A stretch of 64,000 nt of DNA from Sphingomonas phyllosphaerae 5.2 (GCF_000419605.1 NZ_ATTI01000001.1:588501-652500), one strand, 5' to 3'; numbered from the stretch's first letter, positions 35,736 to 45,560 are shown. Notes: generated by a model not told the origin, from the letters alone. Made by a program: numbers and translations.

Positions 35736-38183
35736 CTAGAAGTCCGGCAAAACTTGTGCCGCAACGCCCCAGCCCGCCAGCGTCCGCCCGTTGGCGCGTG
35801 TGATCAGGTCCGCAGCATCCCCGACGTGCCAATGCGCGGCCGTGTCGAGATCACGCAGCTCTGTCCAGGATACCGGGGCCGCAACCGGCGCACCGGCTCG
35901 GGCGCGGGCGGCATAGGGCATGATCGCGGTCGCGCCGCGTTGATTGCGAAGATAGTCGATGAAAATCCGTCCCTTGCGCTTGGCCTTGCTCATCACCGCC
36001 ACGAACCGTTCAGGCTCGGCCTGCGCCAGTGCGCGCGCGAAGCGTTCGGCGAAATCCCGCACCGCCGGCCATTCCGCCTGCGGCGTCAGCGGCACGACGA
36101 CGTGGACGCCCTTGCCGCCGGACAGGAGCGGGAAGCTGACCAGCCCGAGCTCGGCGAGTTGCTCTTTCAGGTGCGCCGCCGCGCGTTTCGTCTCCTCGAA
36201 TCCGAGGTCCTCGTCGGGGTCGAGGTCGAAGACCATGCGATCGGGGCGTTCGAGCGCATCGACGCGCGATCCCCAGCCGTGGAACTCGATCGTACCCATC
36301 TGGACGCAGGCGACCAGCCCGTCGGCGTCGTCGACGAACAGATAGTCTTCGGTGCTGCCGTCCTTTTCGCGGATCGGCACTTGGTGCACGGCCTCGCCGA
36401 ACGATCCCGCGTCGTGCTTCTGGAAGAAACATTGCCGCGCGCGGCCCTGCGGGCAACGCACCAGGCTGACCGGGCGGTGTCCCGCCCACGGCAGCATCAC
36501 GCCCGCGACCTGCGCGTAATAGTCGGCGAGGTCGCCCTTGGTCACCTTGCTCTCGGGGAAGATCACGCGGTCGCGGCTCGACACCTTGATCGCGCTTTTC
36601 GCTGCGGTCGGGGCGGGGGCAGGGGCCGGCCGCTCGGCGACCACCTCCGCCGCGGGCTTGTCGCCGCGCAGGCCGATGAAGCTGGAATGGCGGAGCACGC
36701 CGTCGGGGGTCGTCTCGGCGAAGGCGACCTCCGCGACCAGCGTCGGCTTCACCCACTGCGCCCCCTTTACCGCCGCGCGCGGGGCGTCGACGGTGGCGGT
36801 CTTGCGCGCCAGCCTGTCGAGCTGCGTGCGCAGGTTGTCCATCGTGGCGGCGTCGAACCCGGTGCCGACCTTGCCTGCGTAGCGCAACGCGTCACCCTCA
36901 TGGACACCCAGCAGCAGCGAGCGGAAGCCGCGCGACTTGGTCGAGGGTAGCCAGCCGACGATCACGAATTCCTGTCGCCTGATGCACTTGGCCTTCAGCC
37001 ATGCCGAGGTGCGACGCCCGCGATAGGGGGCGTCGGCGCGCTTCGAGACGACGCCTTCATAACCTTCGCGGCACATCGTCTCGAACAGTTGTTCGCCCGC
37101 GCCGACGACATGCTCGGCGAACCGCAGCCGTTCCTCGCCCGCGCCGACCAGCGCGCGCAGCCGCTCCTTGCGCGTGACGTTGGGGAGCGCACGCAAATCG
37201 GCGCCATCGCATTCCAGCAGGTCGAACGCGAACAGCGTCATCGCTCCACCCGCGCCAATCGCGTCCTTGAGCGTCGAGAAGTCGGGACGCCCGTCCTTGA
37301 ACGCGACCACTTCTCCGTCGATCAGCGCGCTATCGACGGATAGCGCGGCAGCGGCTTCGGCGATGCCGGGGAACTTGTCGGTCCAGTCCAGCCCGCTGCG
37401 GGTGTAGACCTTTGCGGCGCCACCGCCGATCGCCACCAGCGCGCGATAACCGTCGTATTTCACCTCGTGGATCCACTCCGCGCCGGCGGGCACGTGATCG
37501 ACCAGGGTGCAGAGCTGCGGAGCTTCGAAGGCTGGCGGTAGGGCGGCTGCGCCGGCCTTCTTCTTCGCGCTCTTGGCGGCGGGCTTGCGCGGCGCTGCCT
37601 TGGGTTTCGTCCCTTCGGCGATTTCCTGCATCGTGCGGCCGGTCGCGACGCTGGTGAGCGCGGTTTCGACCAGCGTGTCGGTCCCGCCCGCCTCGGCATC
37701 CTCGATCTTGCGGAGCAGCCAGTTTTCGCGCTTCTCCTTGCCGCGCGGACGTAGCCGGATCAGCAGCCACTCGCCCCTCATCCGCTCCCCGTCGAGGACG
37801 AAATGGAGGTGGCCCTTGTCGAGGTCGGCGGCGCTCTTGCCTTTGATCGGCGACCAGGTGCCGCGATCCCACAGCATCACCGTTCCGCCGCCGTACTCGC
37901 CCGCCGGAATTGTCCCCTCGAAGCTGGCGTAGGAGAGCGGATGATCCTCGGTGCGCACCGCCAGCCGCTTTTCGTTCGGGTCCAGGCTGGGGCCGCGCGT
38001 CACCGCCCAGCTCTTGAGGACGCCGTCCAGCTCCAGCCGGAAGTCCCAGTGCAAGCGCGTCGCATCGTGCTTCTGGACCATGAAGCTGTTGCCGTGCCCG
38101 GCCGCCAGCGTTCCCGCCGGCTCGGCGGTGCGCGAGAAATCCCGCTTGGCGTTGTAGCGCTCGAGCGGATCGCGCTCAGGCAC
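35736..38183 (-). CDS. ligD: NHEJ DNA ligase D (phosphoesterase-ligase-polymerase)
   Basis: ATP-dependent multifunctional ligase of bacterial non-homologous end joining, 815 aa. Domain order: 3'-phosphoesterase (His39, His45 in QKHDATRLHWDFRLE; His81 in TEDHPLSY; AGEYGGGTV), a Lys/Ala-rich linker (~190-215), the ligase domain with nucleotidyl Lys242 in EVKYDGYRAL, and the C-terminal primase-polymerase with metal-binding FDLDPDED. This is the full three-domain form. The start overlaps the ku stop by 8 nt, so the two repair genes are coupled. Confidence 0.95.
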   Translation of the reverse strand: MPERDPLERYNAKRDFSRTAEPAGTLAAGHGNSFMVQKHDATRLHWDFRLELDGVLKSWAVTRGPSLDPNEKRLAVRTEDHPLSYASFEGTIPAGEYGGGTVMLWDRGTWSPIKGKSAADLDKGHLHFVLDGERMRGEWLLIRLRPRGKEKRENWLLRKIEDAEAGGTDTLVETALTSVATGRTMQEIAEGTKPKAAPRKPAAKSAKKKAGAAALPPAFEAPQLCTLVDHVPAGAEWIHEVKYDGYRALVAIGGGAAKVYTRSGLDWTDKFPGIAEAAAALSVDSALIDGEVVAFKDGRPDFSTLKDAIGAGGAMTLFAFDLLECDGADLRALPNVTRKERLRALVGAGEERLRFAEHVVGAGEQLFETMCREGYEGVVSKRADAPYRGRRTSAWLKAKCIRRQEFVIVGWLPSTKSRGFRSLLLGVHEGDALRYAGKVGTGFDAATMDNLRTQLDRLARKTATVDAPRAAVKGAQWVKPTLVAEVAFAETTPDGVLRHSSFIGLRGDKPAAEVVAERPAPAPAPTAAKSAIKVSSRDRVIFPESKVTKGDLADYYAQVAGVMLPWAGHRPVSLVRCPQGRARQCFFQKHDAGSFGEAVHQVPIREKDGSTEDYLFVDDADGLVACVQMGTIEFHGWGSRVDALERPDRMVFDLDPDEDLGFEETKRAAAHLKEQLAELGLVSFPLLSGGKGVHVVVPLTPQAEWPAVRDFAERFARALAQAEPERFVAVMSKAKRKGRIFIDYLRNQRGATAIMPYAARARAGAPVAAPVSWTELRDLDTAAHWHVGDAADLITRANGRTLAGWGVAAQVLPDF

Positions 38184-39042
38184 GTTTCTTCGCCGGTGCG
38201 CGCTTGGCCGGGGCCTTCTTGGCGGCGGGCTTCTTCTCCGCCGCCGCGGCGCCCGGTTTCTCCATCGACTTCTTCAGCGCCGCCATCAGGTCGACGACGT
38301 TGGAGCCCGAACGGGCGTCGTCGCCGCCCTTGTCCTCGATGATCTTGCGCCCCTTGGCCTTGCGCTTGCGCTCGATCAGGCCCTTGAGCGCATCGACATA
38401 GCGATCGTGGAATTCGGACGGATCGAAGGCGGCGGCCTTCTTCTCGATCAGCGCCTCGGCGAGATCGAGCAGGTCCGCGTCGGGCTTGTCGTCGGGAATG
38501 TCGCGAAAATAGCCCTGCGCGCGGTGCACCTCGTCGGCGTAGCGCAGCGTCTCGAGGACCATGCCGCGTCCGCACGGCTTCAGGCTCACCACATATTCGC
38601 GCCCCCGCATGGCGAGTTGCCCGAGCCCAACCTTCTTCGTCCGCCGGAGCGCCTCGCGCAGCACGATGAACGCCTCCTCGGCGAGGTCGTCGGCCGGGAC
38701 GACGAAATACGGTTTCTCGTAATAAAGGACGTCGATCTCGTGCGCGTCGACGAATTGCGTCAGCTCCAGCGTCTTCTTCGATTCGAGTTTCACCGCATCG
38801 ATCTCGTCCTGTTCGAGCAGGACGTATTCGCCCTTCTCGATCTCGAAACCCTTCATGATTTCGTCGGTGTCGACCGGGCCGACGCCGGGCGCGACCTTCT
38901 CGTACTTGATGCGCTGCCCGCTGGGTTCGTGGATCTGGTGGAAAGCCACCTGCGCGCCGGACTTCGTGGCGGAATAGATCTCGACCGGGATCGACACCAG
39001 CGCCAGCCGGATCTGTCCCTGCCAATATGCGCGTGCCGCCAT
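38176..39042 (-). CDS. ku: Ku protein for non-homologous end joining
   Basis: A homodimeric DNA-end-binding ring that recruits LigD. It is 288 aa. The Ku core starts AYWQGQIRLALVSIPVEIYSA and has HEPSGQRIKYEKVAPG, VDAHEIDVLYYEKPYFVVP and GMVLETLRYADEV. The C-terminal tail (from about residue 250) is a Lys/Ala/Pro-rich basic extension, known in other bacterial Ku proteins to help DNA binding. Start at 39042. Both NHEJ genes are together, so the pathway looks complete. Confidence 0.95.
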   Translation of the reverse strand: MAARAYWQGQIRLALVSIPVEIYSATKSGAQVAFHQIHEPSGQRIKYEKVAPGVGPVDTDEIMKGFEIEKGEYVLLEQDEIDAVKLESKKTLELTQFVDAHEIDVLYYEKPYFVVPADDLAEEAFIVLREALRRTKKVGLGQLAMRGREYVVSLKPCGRGMVLETLRYADEVHRAQGYFRDIPDDKPDADLLDLAEALIEKKAAAFDPSEFHDRYVDALKGLIERKRKAKGRKIIEDKGGDDARSGSNVVDLMAALKKSMEKPGAAAAEKKPAAKKAPAKRAPAKKRA

Positions 39043-39112
39043 CGAATCAGCCCTTCATTGCGTTGCCGATTCAATCGCTGGGCCGGGCAGGGGTTCCGGG
39101 GGTTGATGTGCG

Positions 39113-39256
39113 TCAGGATAGCGCCCGCGAATCCTTCACGGCCTGGGCGATCGCCAGGACGTCGGCCCGCTCCCGCCGGACGTCGCGGACGGCGCCTTCC
39201 CCTACCAGCTCGTCGACACAGCCCGGCCAGTCACCGGCTTTTACGGGGCTGGCCAT
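39113..39256 (-). CDS. Possible 47-aa small protein
   Basis: A short open frame in the 298-bp gap between ku and pdxH. It begins ATG with AGGTG about 5 nt upstream and encodes MASPVKAGDWPGCVDELVGE followed by a charged helix-like stretch (VRRERADVLAIAQAVKDS). The composition is protein-like, but I recognise no family and the frame is short for such GC-rich DNA. It may be a real small protein, a gene remnant or chance. Confidence 0.3.
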   Translation of the reverse strand: MASPVKAGDWPGCVDELVGEGAVRDVRRERADVLAIAQAVKDSRALS

Positions 39257-39340
39257 GCTGCACCTGTTCCGGCGATGATCGGCAGGCCGCGAGCTACGAC
39301 GCTGATGACCTTTTTGCGCAAGGTAGGTAAGGACACGAAT

Positions 39341-39919
39341 ATGTCCGACGATCCCTTCACCCTGTTCGACCGCTGGTTCGCCGAGGCGCGTGACAGCGAG
39401 CCGAACGACCCGAATGCCATGGCGCTCGCCACCGCCGACGCGCGCGGTCGTCCGTCGGTGCGGATGGTGCTGCTGAAGGGGCACGGCGCCGGGGGCTTCG
39501 TGTTCTACACCAATCGCGGCAGCCGCAAGGCCGGCGATCTGGCGGCGAACGCGCAGGCGGGGCTGCTCTTCCACTGGAAGTCGCTGCGCCGTCAGGTGCG
39601 GATCGAAGGCGCTGTCACCCACGCCAGCGATGCGGAGAGCGACGCCTATTTCGCGACGCGCGGGCGCGACTCGCAGCTTGGTGCCTGGGCGTCGGAGCAA
39701 TCGCAACCGCTCGACGGCCGTGCCACGTTCGAGGCGCGCTTCGAGGAAATGAAGGCGCGCTTCGACGGGCAGGATGTGCCGCGCCCGCCCAATTGGGGCG
39801 GCTATCGTGTCACGCCCGACATGTTCGAATTCTGGCACGACCGCGCCCATCGCCTGCACGAGCGCCGCGTGTTCACGCGAGCCGGCGGCGGGTGGAGCGA
39901 AGGATTGCTGTTCCCATGA
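39341..39919 (+). CDS. pdxH: Pyridoxamine 5'-phosphate oxidase
   Basis: FMN enzyme oxidising pyridoxine or pyridoxamine 5'-phosphate to pyridoxal 5'-phosphate. It is 192 aa. Family segments are PNAMALATADARGRPSVRMV, FVFYTNRGSRKAGDL, LLFHWKSLRRQVRIEG and the C-terminal domain PNWGGYRVTPDMFEFW followed by RLHERRVF. The ATG at 39341 has AAGGA upstream. The stop overlaps the transporter start by 4 nt. Confidence 0.93.
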   Translation: MSDDPFTLFDRWFAEARDSEPNDPNAMALATADARGRPSVRMVLLKGHGAGGFVFYTNRGSRKAGDLAANAQAGLLFHWKSLRRQVRIEGAVTHASDAESDAYFATRGRDSQLGAWASEQSQPLDGRATFEARFEEMKARFDGQDVPRPPNWGGYRVTPDMFEFWHDRAHRLHERRVFTRAGGGWSEGLLFP

Positions 39920-40863
39920 CCCGCGACGAACGTCGCCGTGTCGTCCCGTTGGCGATGCGCGCCGCGCTCGCCAGCGTGGCGATGGCGTGCACGCTGCTGA
40001 TCGTGAAGGGCTATGCCGCGTGGCATACCGGATCGGTCGCGATGCTGGGCAGCCTTGCGGACACCGGGCTCGACCTGCTCGCCAGCCTCGTGACCCTGTA
40101 CGGCGTGAAGCTGGCCGCCGAGCCCGCCGACCACGATCACCGCTTCGGCCATGGCAAGGCGGAGGCGCTGGCGGCGTTGTTCCAGGTCGTGCTGATCACC
40201 GCGTCCGCGATCGGGATCGCTGTCCAGGCGATCCGGCGCTTCTCCGATCCGGTCGCCAACGAGGATGCCGGTCTGGGGATCGGCGTGTCGATCGCAGCGA
40301 TGGTCGCGACGTTTGCGCTGCTCGCCTATCAACGCAGCATCATCCGCAAGACCGGATCGGTCGCGATCATGGCCGACAACGTCCATTATCAATCGGACAT
40401 GCTGCTGAACGTGGCGGTGATCGCGGCGCTGGTGCTGGATCAATATGTCGGCATCTCCGGCGCGGATCCGGTGTTCGGCATCGCGATCGCGGCATGGCTG
40501 GCCTGGGGGGCGTTCCAGGCGTCCAGCCAGGCGATCGACATGCTGATGGACAAGGAATGGCCCGAGGCGCAGCGCGCCGCCTTCGTGGAGGTCGCCGCGC
40601 GCCAGCCCGGCATCCGCGGCATCCACGATTTCCGCACGCGTCGCGCCGGCAGCCACGATTTTGCGCAATTCCACATGGAGGTCGATCCGGACCTGTCGGT
40701 ACGGTCGGCGCACGACATCGTCGAGCGGGTCGAGCGCGCATTGCGCGACACCTTCCCGCGCGTCGAGACGCTGATCCACCTCGACCCCGAGGGACATATC
40801 GATACCGACAACCCGCTGGTCGAGGCCGATGTGACACCGCACTGGTTCTCCAAGCGGCTGTAG
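39916..40863 (+). CDS. Cation diffusion facilitator (FieF/YiiP-like divalent metal exporter)
   Basis: Proton-coupled exporter of Zn, Fe or related divalent ions in the inner membrane, 315 aa. Helix 2 has the metal site SLADTGLDLLASL, the cytoplasmic loop has DHDHRFGHGKAEALAALFQ, and helix 5 has ADNVHYQSDM, where the first metal ligand is His rather than Asp. A C-terminal cytoplasmic domain has IHDFRTRRAGSHDFAQFHME. It overlaps pdxH by 4 nt. The exact metal cannot be told from sequence. Confidence 0.9.
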   Translation: MTRDERRRVVPLAMRAALASVAMACTLLIVKGYAAWHTGSVAMLGSLADTGLDLLASLVTLYGVKLAAEPADHDHRFGHGKAEALAALFQVVLITASAIGIAVQAIRRFSDPVANEDAGLGIGVSIAAMVATFALLAYQRSIIRKTGSVAIMADNVHYQSDMLLNVAVIAALVLDQYVGISGADPVFGIAIAAWLAWGAFQASSQAIDMLMDKEWPEAQRAAFVEVAARQPGIRGIHDFRTRRAGSHDFAQFHMEVDPDLSVRSAHDIVERVERALRDTFPRVETLIHLDPEGHIDTDNPLVEADVTPHWFSKRL

Positions 40864-40876
40864 GAGCCTGTCCGCA

Positions 40877-41671
40877 ATGCGCATTCCGTTCACCCAGGTC
40901 GACGCCTTCACCGACCGCCCGTTCGGTGGCAATCCGGCCGCGGTGATGCCGCTGGCCGTGTGGCCCGACGATGCCGTGCTGCTGGCGATCGCGCAGGAGA
41001 ACAATCTGTCCGAAACTGCCTTCCTTGTGCCGGATGCCAGCGGCGCGGCCGATTATGAATTGCGCTGGTTCACGCCGGCGGACGAGATTGCGCTATGCGG
41101 CCATGCGACGCTCGCCAGCGGGCATGTGGTGCTGTCGTCCGATCCGGACCGCGCGCGGGTGCGGTTCCGCACGCGGCAATCGGGCGTACTGGAGGTTGCG
41201 CGCGACGGCGCCGGGTATGAACTGGCCTTGCCGGCGCTCGTGCCGACCCCCCGCGACCTGCCCGGCATCGTCGCGGCACTGGGCGTCACTTCAGTCGCGA
41301 CGCTGTGGCACGATGGCGGCTATGCGGTGGCGGTGTTGAAGGACGAAGCGGCGGTGCGCGCCTGCGCGCCAGACCTGCGCGCGCTGGAGCAAGAGGGGCG
41401 GTTGCTGGTGATCATCACCGCGCCGGGCGACACGACCGACATCGTCAGCCGCGCGTTCACCCCGGCGTTCGCGATTCCGGAGGATCCCGTGACCGGCAGC
41501 GCGCACGCAGTGGTCGTGCCTTATTGGGCGCAGCGGCTTGGACGTGACGCCTTCTCCGCCTGGCAGGCCAGCGCGCGCGGCGGCCGGCTCGGCTGCCGGC
41601 TGGCGGGCGACCGCGTCGTGCTGCGCGGTGAATGCGTCACCACGATCGAGGGCACGTTCCTGCTGCCCTGA
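40877..41671 (+). CDS. PhzF-family isomerase
   Basis: A 264-aa protein of the PhzF (diaminopimelate-epimerase fold) family. It opens IPFTQVDAFTDRPFGGNPAA. The catalytic Glu is in ENNLSETAFLV, followed by LRWFTPADEIALCGHATLAS, and the C-terminal half has IPEDPVTGSAHAVVVPYW. Most members outside phenazine clusters have unknown substrates, and no phenazine genes are near. It starts 13 bp after the CDF gene and is convergent with radC. Confidence 0.9.
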   Translation: MRIPFTQVDAFTDRPFGGNPAAVMPLAVWPDDAVLLAIAQENNLSETAFLVPDASGAADYELRWFTPADEIALCGHATLASGHVVLSSDPDRARVRFRTRQSGVLEVARDGAGYELALPALVPTPRDLPGIVAALGVTSVATLWHDGGYAVAVLKDEAAVRACAPDLRALEQEGRLLVIITAPGDTTDIVSRAFTPAFAIPEDPVTGSAHAVVVPYWAQRLGRDAFSAWQASARGGRLGCRLAGDRVVLRGECVTTIEGTFLLP

Positions 41672-41674
41672 AGC

Positions 41675-42367
41675 TCAGATCAGGCCTTTGGCGCGCAGGC
41701 TGACCTGTCCGTTCAGCCCGACGATCAGATGGTCGTGGACCGCGATGTTGAGCGGCTTGCCCGCCGCGGCGATCGTGCGCGTGATGTCGATGTCGGCGCG
41801 GCTCGGGGACGGGTCGCCCGACGGATGGTTGTGGACCAGAATCAGCGCGGCGGAGCCGACCTCCAGCGCGCGCTTGATCACTTCGCGCACATGCACCGCC
41901 GCTTCGTCGATCGTCCCGCGCGCCATTACTTCGTCGCGGATCAGCATGTTGCGCGTATTCAGGTGCAGCACGCGGAACCGTTCGACCATGTCATGCGCCA
42001 TGTCGGCATGAAGGTAATCCGCCAGCGCCTGCCAGTTCGACAAGACCGGGGCCTCGCGGGTGCGGGCGCGGACCAGCCGGATCGCCGCGGCATGCGCGAT
42101 GCGGATCGCCGCGGCGCTGGTCTCCCCCATGCCCGGCACGCGCGCCAGTGCGGACGGATCGGCGCCGAGCAGCGCCGGCAGCCCGCCGAACTCGCGCAGC
42201 AGCGCCTTGGCGAGCGGCTTGGTATCTTGCCGCGGGATCGCGAGCGCGAGCAGATACTCGACCAACTCGTGATCGAGCAGTCCGTCCGGATCGGCGAGCA
42301 GTCGTGCGCGCAACCGGGCACGGTGTCCCCTGGCATCCAGCGTGCGCATCTCGTCGTCTTCGGCCAT
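41675..42367 (-). CDS. radC: RadC/YeeR-like JAB domain protein
   Basis: A 230-aa protein with an N-terminal helix-hairpin-helix (LARVPGMGETSAAAIRIAHA) and a C-terminal JAB/MPN+ domain holding the zinc motif LVHNHPSGDPSPSRADID. The name RadC is historical; a DNA-repair function is not established for the family. The start at 42367 (MAEDDEMRTLD) follows the family. Confidence 0.9.
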   Translation of the reverse strand: MAEDDEMRTLDARGHRARLRARLLADPDGLLDHELVEYLLALAIPRQDTKPLAKALLREFGGLPALLGADPSALARVPGMGETSAAAIRIAHAAAIRLVRARTREAPVLSNWQALADYLHADMAHDMVERFRVLHLNTRNMLIRDEVMARGTIDEAAVHVREVIKRALEVGSAALILVHNHPSGDPSPSRADIDITRTIAAAGKPLNIAVHDHLIVGLNGQVSLRAKGLI

Positions 42368-42476
42368 GTGTCGGGGGTAGGTGGCTTCGCGGCGACGTGC
42401 AATTGCGCCCGCCACGTCGACTGCCGTATGACCCCGCCGGCATGAACCGCCCGGCGCAGCAACGGACCTATCCAGC

Positions 42477-45400
42477 GTGAGCGGCGCGCGCCGGCGGATC
42501 GCCGTGGCCGTCTCCGTGCTGGCGTTGGCCGGCGGAGGCGGGCTTTGGCTGTCGCGCGTGCCGATCGCGACCCACGTCATCGACCGCGAACTGGCGCGTA
42601 ACGGCGTGGCGGCGCGCTACCATATCTCGAACCTCGGGTTGGGCCGGCAACGGCTCACCGACGTGGTGATCGGCGACCCTGCACACCCCGATCTGGTCGC
42701 CGACTGCGTGGAGACGCACACCGATGTCGGGCTGTCCGGCGCCAGGCTGATCGCGGTGCGTGCCGGGCACGTGCGGATCGCCGCGCGCTTGCGGGACGGG
42801 CGGGTATCGCTCGGCGCGCTGGACCGCTTGCTGCCGCGGTCGTCGGGCGGACCGTTCGCCTTGCCGGCGCTGGACCTCGACGTCGCCGATGCGCGGATCG
42901 CGCTGGCCACGCCGTATGGTCCGGCAGTCCTGCGGGTGAGTGGGCGCGGACGGCTCGACGACGGGTTCCGCGGCCGGCTCGCTGCGCAGGCGCCCGCGCT
43001 CGACCTGCCCGGGTGCCGGATCGACCGGCTCGCTGCCGATGTCGCGCTCCGTATCACCGCCACCGCACCGCGCGTTGCCGGACCGGTGAGGGCGGCGGCG
43101 CTGGCATGTGGGCAGGCGCAGGCGCGCACCGTGGCGACCGACGTCGACCTCGGATTGTCCCCGGCGCTCGACCGCTGGTTCGGGCGCGCGCACGTCGCGG
43201 CGGCGCAGGTGACCGCGGCGGGCACGCGGCTGGAGCGGCTGGGCGGGACGATCCGGTTCCGCGGCGATGCCGATCGTACCAGCGGGACCGCAATGCTGAC
43301 GCTGGCGGGCGCGCAGGCCGATGTCGGGCATGCCGGTGCGACGGAACTGGCGGGACAATGGCGGGTGGCGAGCGGGCACGCGACGTTCGCCGGGCGATTG
43401 CAGGCGGCGCAGGTCGCCCTCGCGGCGCCGGTGCGAGGACGGATCGCTGCGCTCGGCGATGTGGCGGTGGGTTCGCCGGTCGGGCCGCTGCTCGCCGGCG
43501 CTGCGCGGGATGTCGCGCGCGCCGCAAGCGCGATGCGCGTCACGGCCGAGCTGGCGGTGGCGACCGGCGATCCGACGTTGCTGACGATCGAGCGCGGGAC
43601 GATCGCGACCGCCAGCGGCGCCCGCGCGACGCTCGATGACGGTGCGATCACGATCGGGCATCCGGCCGGCGTACAGGTCGCGGGCCGCATGACGCTCGGC
43701 GGTGGCGGGTTGCCGGCGGCCGTCGTCCGACTGTCGCAACCGGCGCCGGGCGCGCCGATCGATGGCGAGGCGGTGATGCGGCGGTACGCGCGCGACGGTG
43801 CGGCGCTTGCGCTGACGCCGGTCGACTTCACGACCGGGGGCGGCGGCGCGACGCGGATCGCGACGACCGCGACGCTGAGCGGACCGTTCAGCGGCGGGCG
43901 TGTCGACGAGGTGCGCGTGCCTCTCGTGGCGTTATGGGACCGGCGCGGGCGGTTGAGCGTCAATCGCGACTGCACGCCCGTGACGTTCGACCGCCTGGCA
44001 GTATCGAGCCTGACACTGGCGCGCGGCGCGATGCGGCTGTGCCCGACCGCGGGGTCGTTGGTCGAGGTGGCGGGCGGTACGGTGCGCGGCGGCGCGCGGT
44101 TCGGTGAAACGGCGCTCACGGGCACGCTCGGTGGATCGCCGCTGCGGATTGCGGCCGGTGGCGGGACGCTGGCGCTCGGCGGGCGCAGCTTCGTGCTGAA
44201 CGAGGTCGCGACGCGGATCGGTGCGCCGGGACGCGAGACGCGGATCGACGCCGCGCGGTTGAGCGGCCGGGTGTCCGGCGCCGGCGCCGCCGGCACGTTC
44301 GCGGGGATGGGCGGGCAGATCGGCACCGTGCCGCTGGTGATGAGTGCGGGTGAGGGCGACTGGCGATTCGCGAGCGGTCGGCTGGCGCTGGACGGCGCTT
44401 TGCAGGTCGCCGACACCGCCGCGACGCCGCGCTTCCAGCCGATGGCGGCGCGCGACGTGTCGCTGACGCTTGAGGGGGGCACGATCCGCACGACCGGGCG
44501 ATTGTTCGAGCCGACCAGGAACATCGCGGTCGCCGGGTTGGCGATCGAGCATCGCCTGGCGAGCGGCGCGGGCACGGCGCGGCTGGACGTGCCGGGGATC
44601 ACCTTCACCGACGCGTTCCAGCCCGAATTGCTCACGCGGCTGACCTTCGGCGTCATCGCCGACGTGAAAGGGACGATACGCGGGGCCGGCGACATCCGCT
44701 GGGATGCGCAGGGCGTGTCGAGCACCGGCACCTTCGCGACCGATCGGATGGACCTCGCCGCGGCGTTCGGCCCGGTGGAGGGGCTGGCGGGCACGATCCG
44801 CTTCACCGACCTGCTCGGGCTGACAAGCGCGCCGTCGCAGGTGGCGACGGTCGCCTCGATCAATCCGGGTATCCCGGTCACCGACGGGCGGATCGTCTAT
44901 CGGCTCCTGCCGGAGCTGCGTGTGCAGGTGGAGACGGGCCGCTGGCCGCTGGCCGGGGGCACGCTGACGCTCGACCCGACGATCCTCGATTTCGATTCGG
45001 ACGCGGCGCGGCGGCTGACGTTCCAGGTCGACGGAATGGATGCGGGGCAGTTCCTCCAGCGTTTCGACTTCAAGAACCTGAACGCCACCGGCACCTTCGA
45101 CGGCGTGCTGCCGATGATCTTCGACGCCAGCGGCGGTCGGATCGCGGGCGGACGGCTGGTCGCGCGGCCCGGCGGCGGGTCGATCGCGTATCTGGGCGAG
45201 CTGACCGAGCGTGACCTCGGCGTCTGGGGCAATCTCGCCTTCCAGTCGCTGCGCTCGCTCACCTACCGCAGCCTCGACGTGCAGATGGACGGGCCGCTGG
45301 CGGGCGAGATGGTGACCGGGGTGCGCTTCACGGGCATCAAGCAGGGCGCCGGCGCGAAAAGCAATTTCCTGCTGCGGCGCCTGACGCGCCTGCCGATCCA

Positions 45401-45560
45401 GTTCAACATCACGATCCGCGCGCCGTTTCGCGGGCTGATCGATTCGGCGGCGAGCTTCTACGACCCGCAGCGGCTGGTGAAGCGCAACCTGCAGGCGTTA
45501 ATCGACGAGCAGAACCGGAAGACGGGCGTTCAGCCCCCCGCAAGCGAGAAGGTGCCATGA
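42477..45560 (+). CDS. ydbH: YdbH-family AsmA-like intermembrane transport protein
   Basis: A 1027-aa protein anchored by one N-terminal helix (IAVAVSVLALAGGGGLWLS) followed by a very long run of beta-strand-rich, Gly/Ala-rich repeats, as in AsmA-like lipid-transfer bridges. The C-terminal DUF/dicarboxylate-type segment includes GTFDGVLPMIFDASGGRIAG and NFLLRRLTRLPIQFNITIRA, typical of YdbH. E. coli YdbH with YnbE is known to move phospholipids between membranes. The GTG at 42477 was taken as start. It overlaps the ynbE-like gene (ATGA). Confidence 0.85.
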   Translation: MSGARRRIAVAVSVLALAGGGGLWLSRVPIATHVIDRELARNGVAARYHISNLGLGRQRLTDVVIGDPAHPDLVADCVETHTDVGLSGARLIAVRAGHVRIAARLRDGRVSLGALDRLLPRSSGGPFALPALDLDVADARIALATPYGPAVLRVSGRGRLDDGFRGRLAAQAPALDLPGCRIDRLAADVALRITATAPRVAGPVRAAALACGQAQARTVATDVDLGLSPALDRWFGRAHVAAAQVTAAGTRLERLGGTIRFRGDADRTSGTAMLTLAGAQADVGHAGATELAGQWRVASGHATFAGRLQAAQVALAAPVRGRIAALGDVAVGSPVGPLLAGAARDVARAASAMRVTAELAVATGDPTLLTIERGTIATASGARATLDDGAITIGHPAGVQVAGRMTLGGGGLPAAVVRLSQPAPGAPIDGEAVMRRYARDGAALALTPVDFTTGGGGATRIATTATLSGPFSGGRVDEVRVPLVALWDRRGRLSVNRDCTPVTFDRLAVSSLTLARGAMRLCPTAGSLVEVAGGTVRGGARFGETALTGTLGGSPLRIAAGGGTLALGGRSFVLNEVATRIGAPGRETRIDAARLSGRVSGAGAAGTFAGMGGQIGTVPLVMSAGEGDWRFASGRLALDGALQVADTAATPRFQPMAARDVSLTLEGGTIRTTGRLFEPTRNIAVAGLAIEHRLASGAGTARLDVPGITFTDAFQPELLTRLTFGVIADVKGTIRGAGDIRWDAQGVSSTGTFATDRMDLAAAFGPVEGLAGTIRFTDLLGLTSAPSQVATVASINPGIPVTDGRIVYRLLPELRVQVETGRWPLAGGTLTLDPTILDFDSDAARRLTFQVDGMDAGQFLQRFDFKNLNATGTFDGVLPMIFDASGGRIAGGRLVARPGGGSIAYLGELTERDLGVWGNLAFQSLRSLTYRSLDVQMDGPLAGEMVTGVRFTGIKQGAGAKSNFLLRRLTRLPIQFNITIRAPFRGLIDSAASFYDPQRLVKRNLQALIDEQNRKTGVQPPASEKVP

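Noticed and set aside
32038..35739. Open frame of 1233 codons on the plus strand
   Set aside because: It lies opposite the dnaJ-like, transglutaminase and ATP-grasp genes, has Arg/Asp/Ala-rich composition and no family motifs; a shadow of GC-rich coding DNA.
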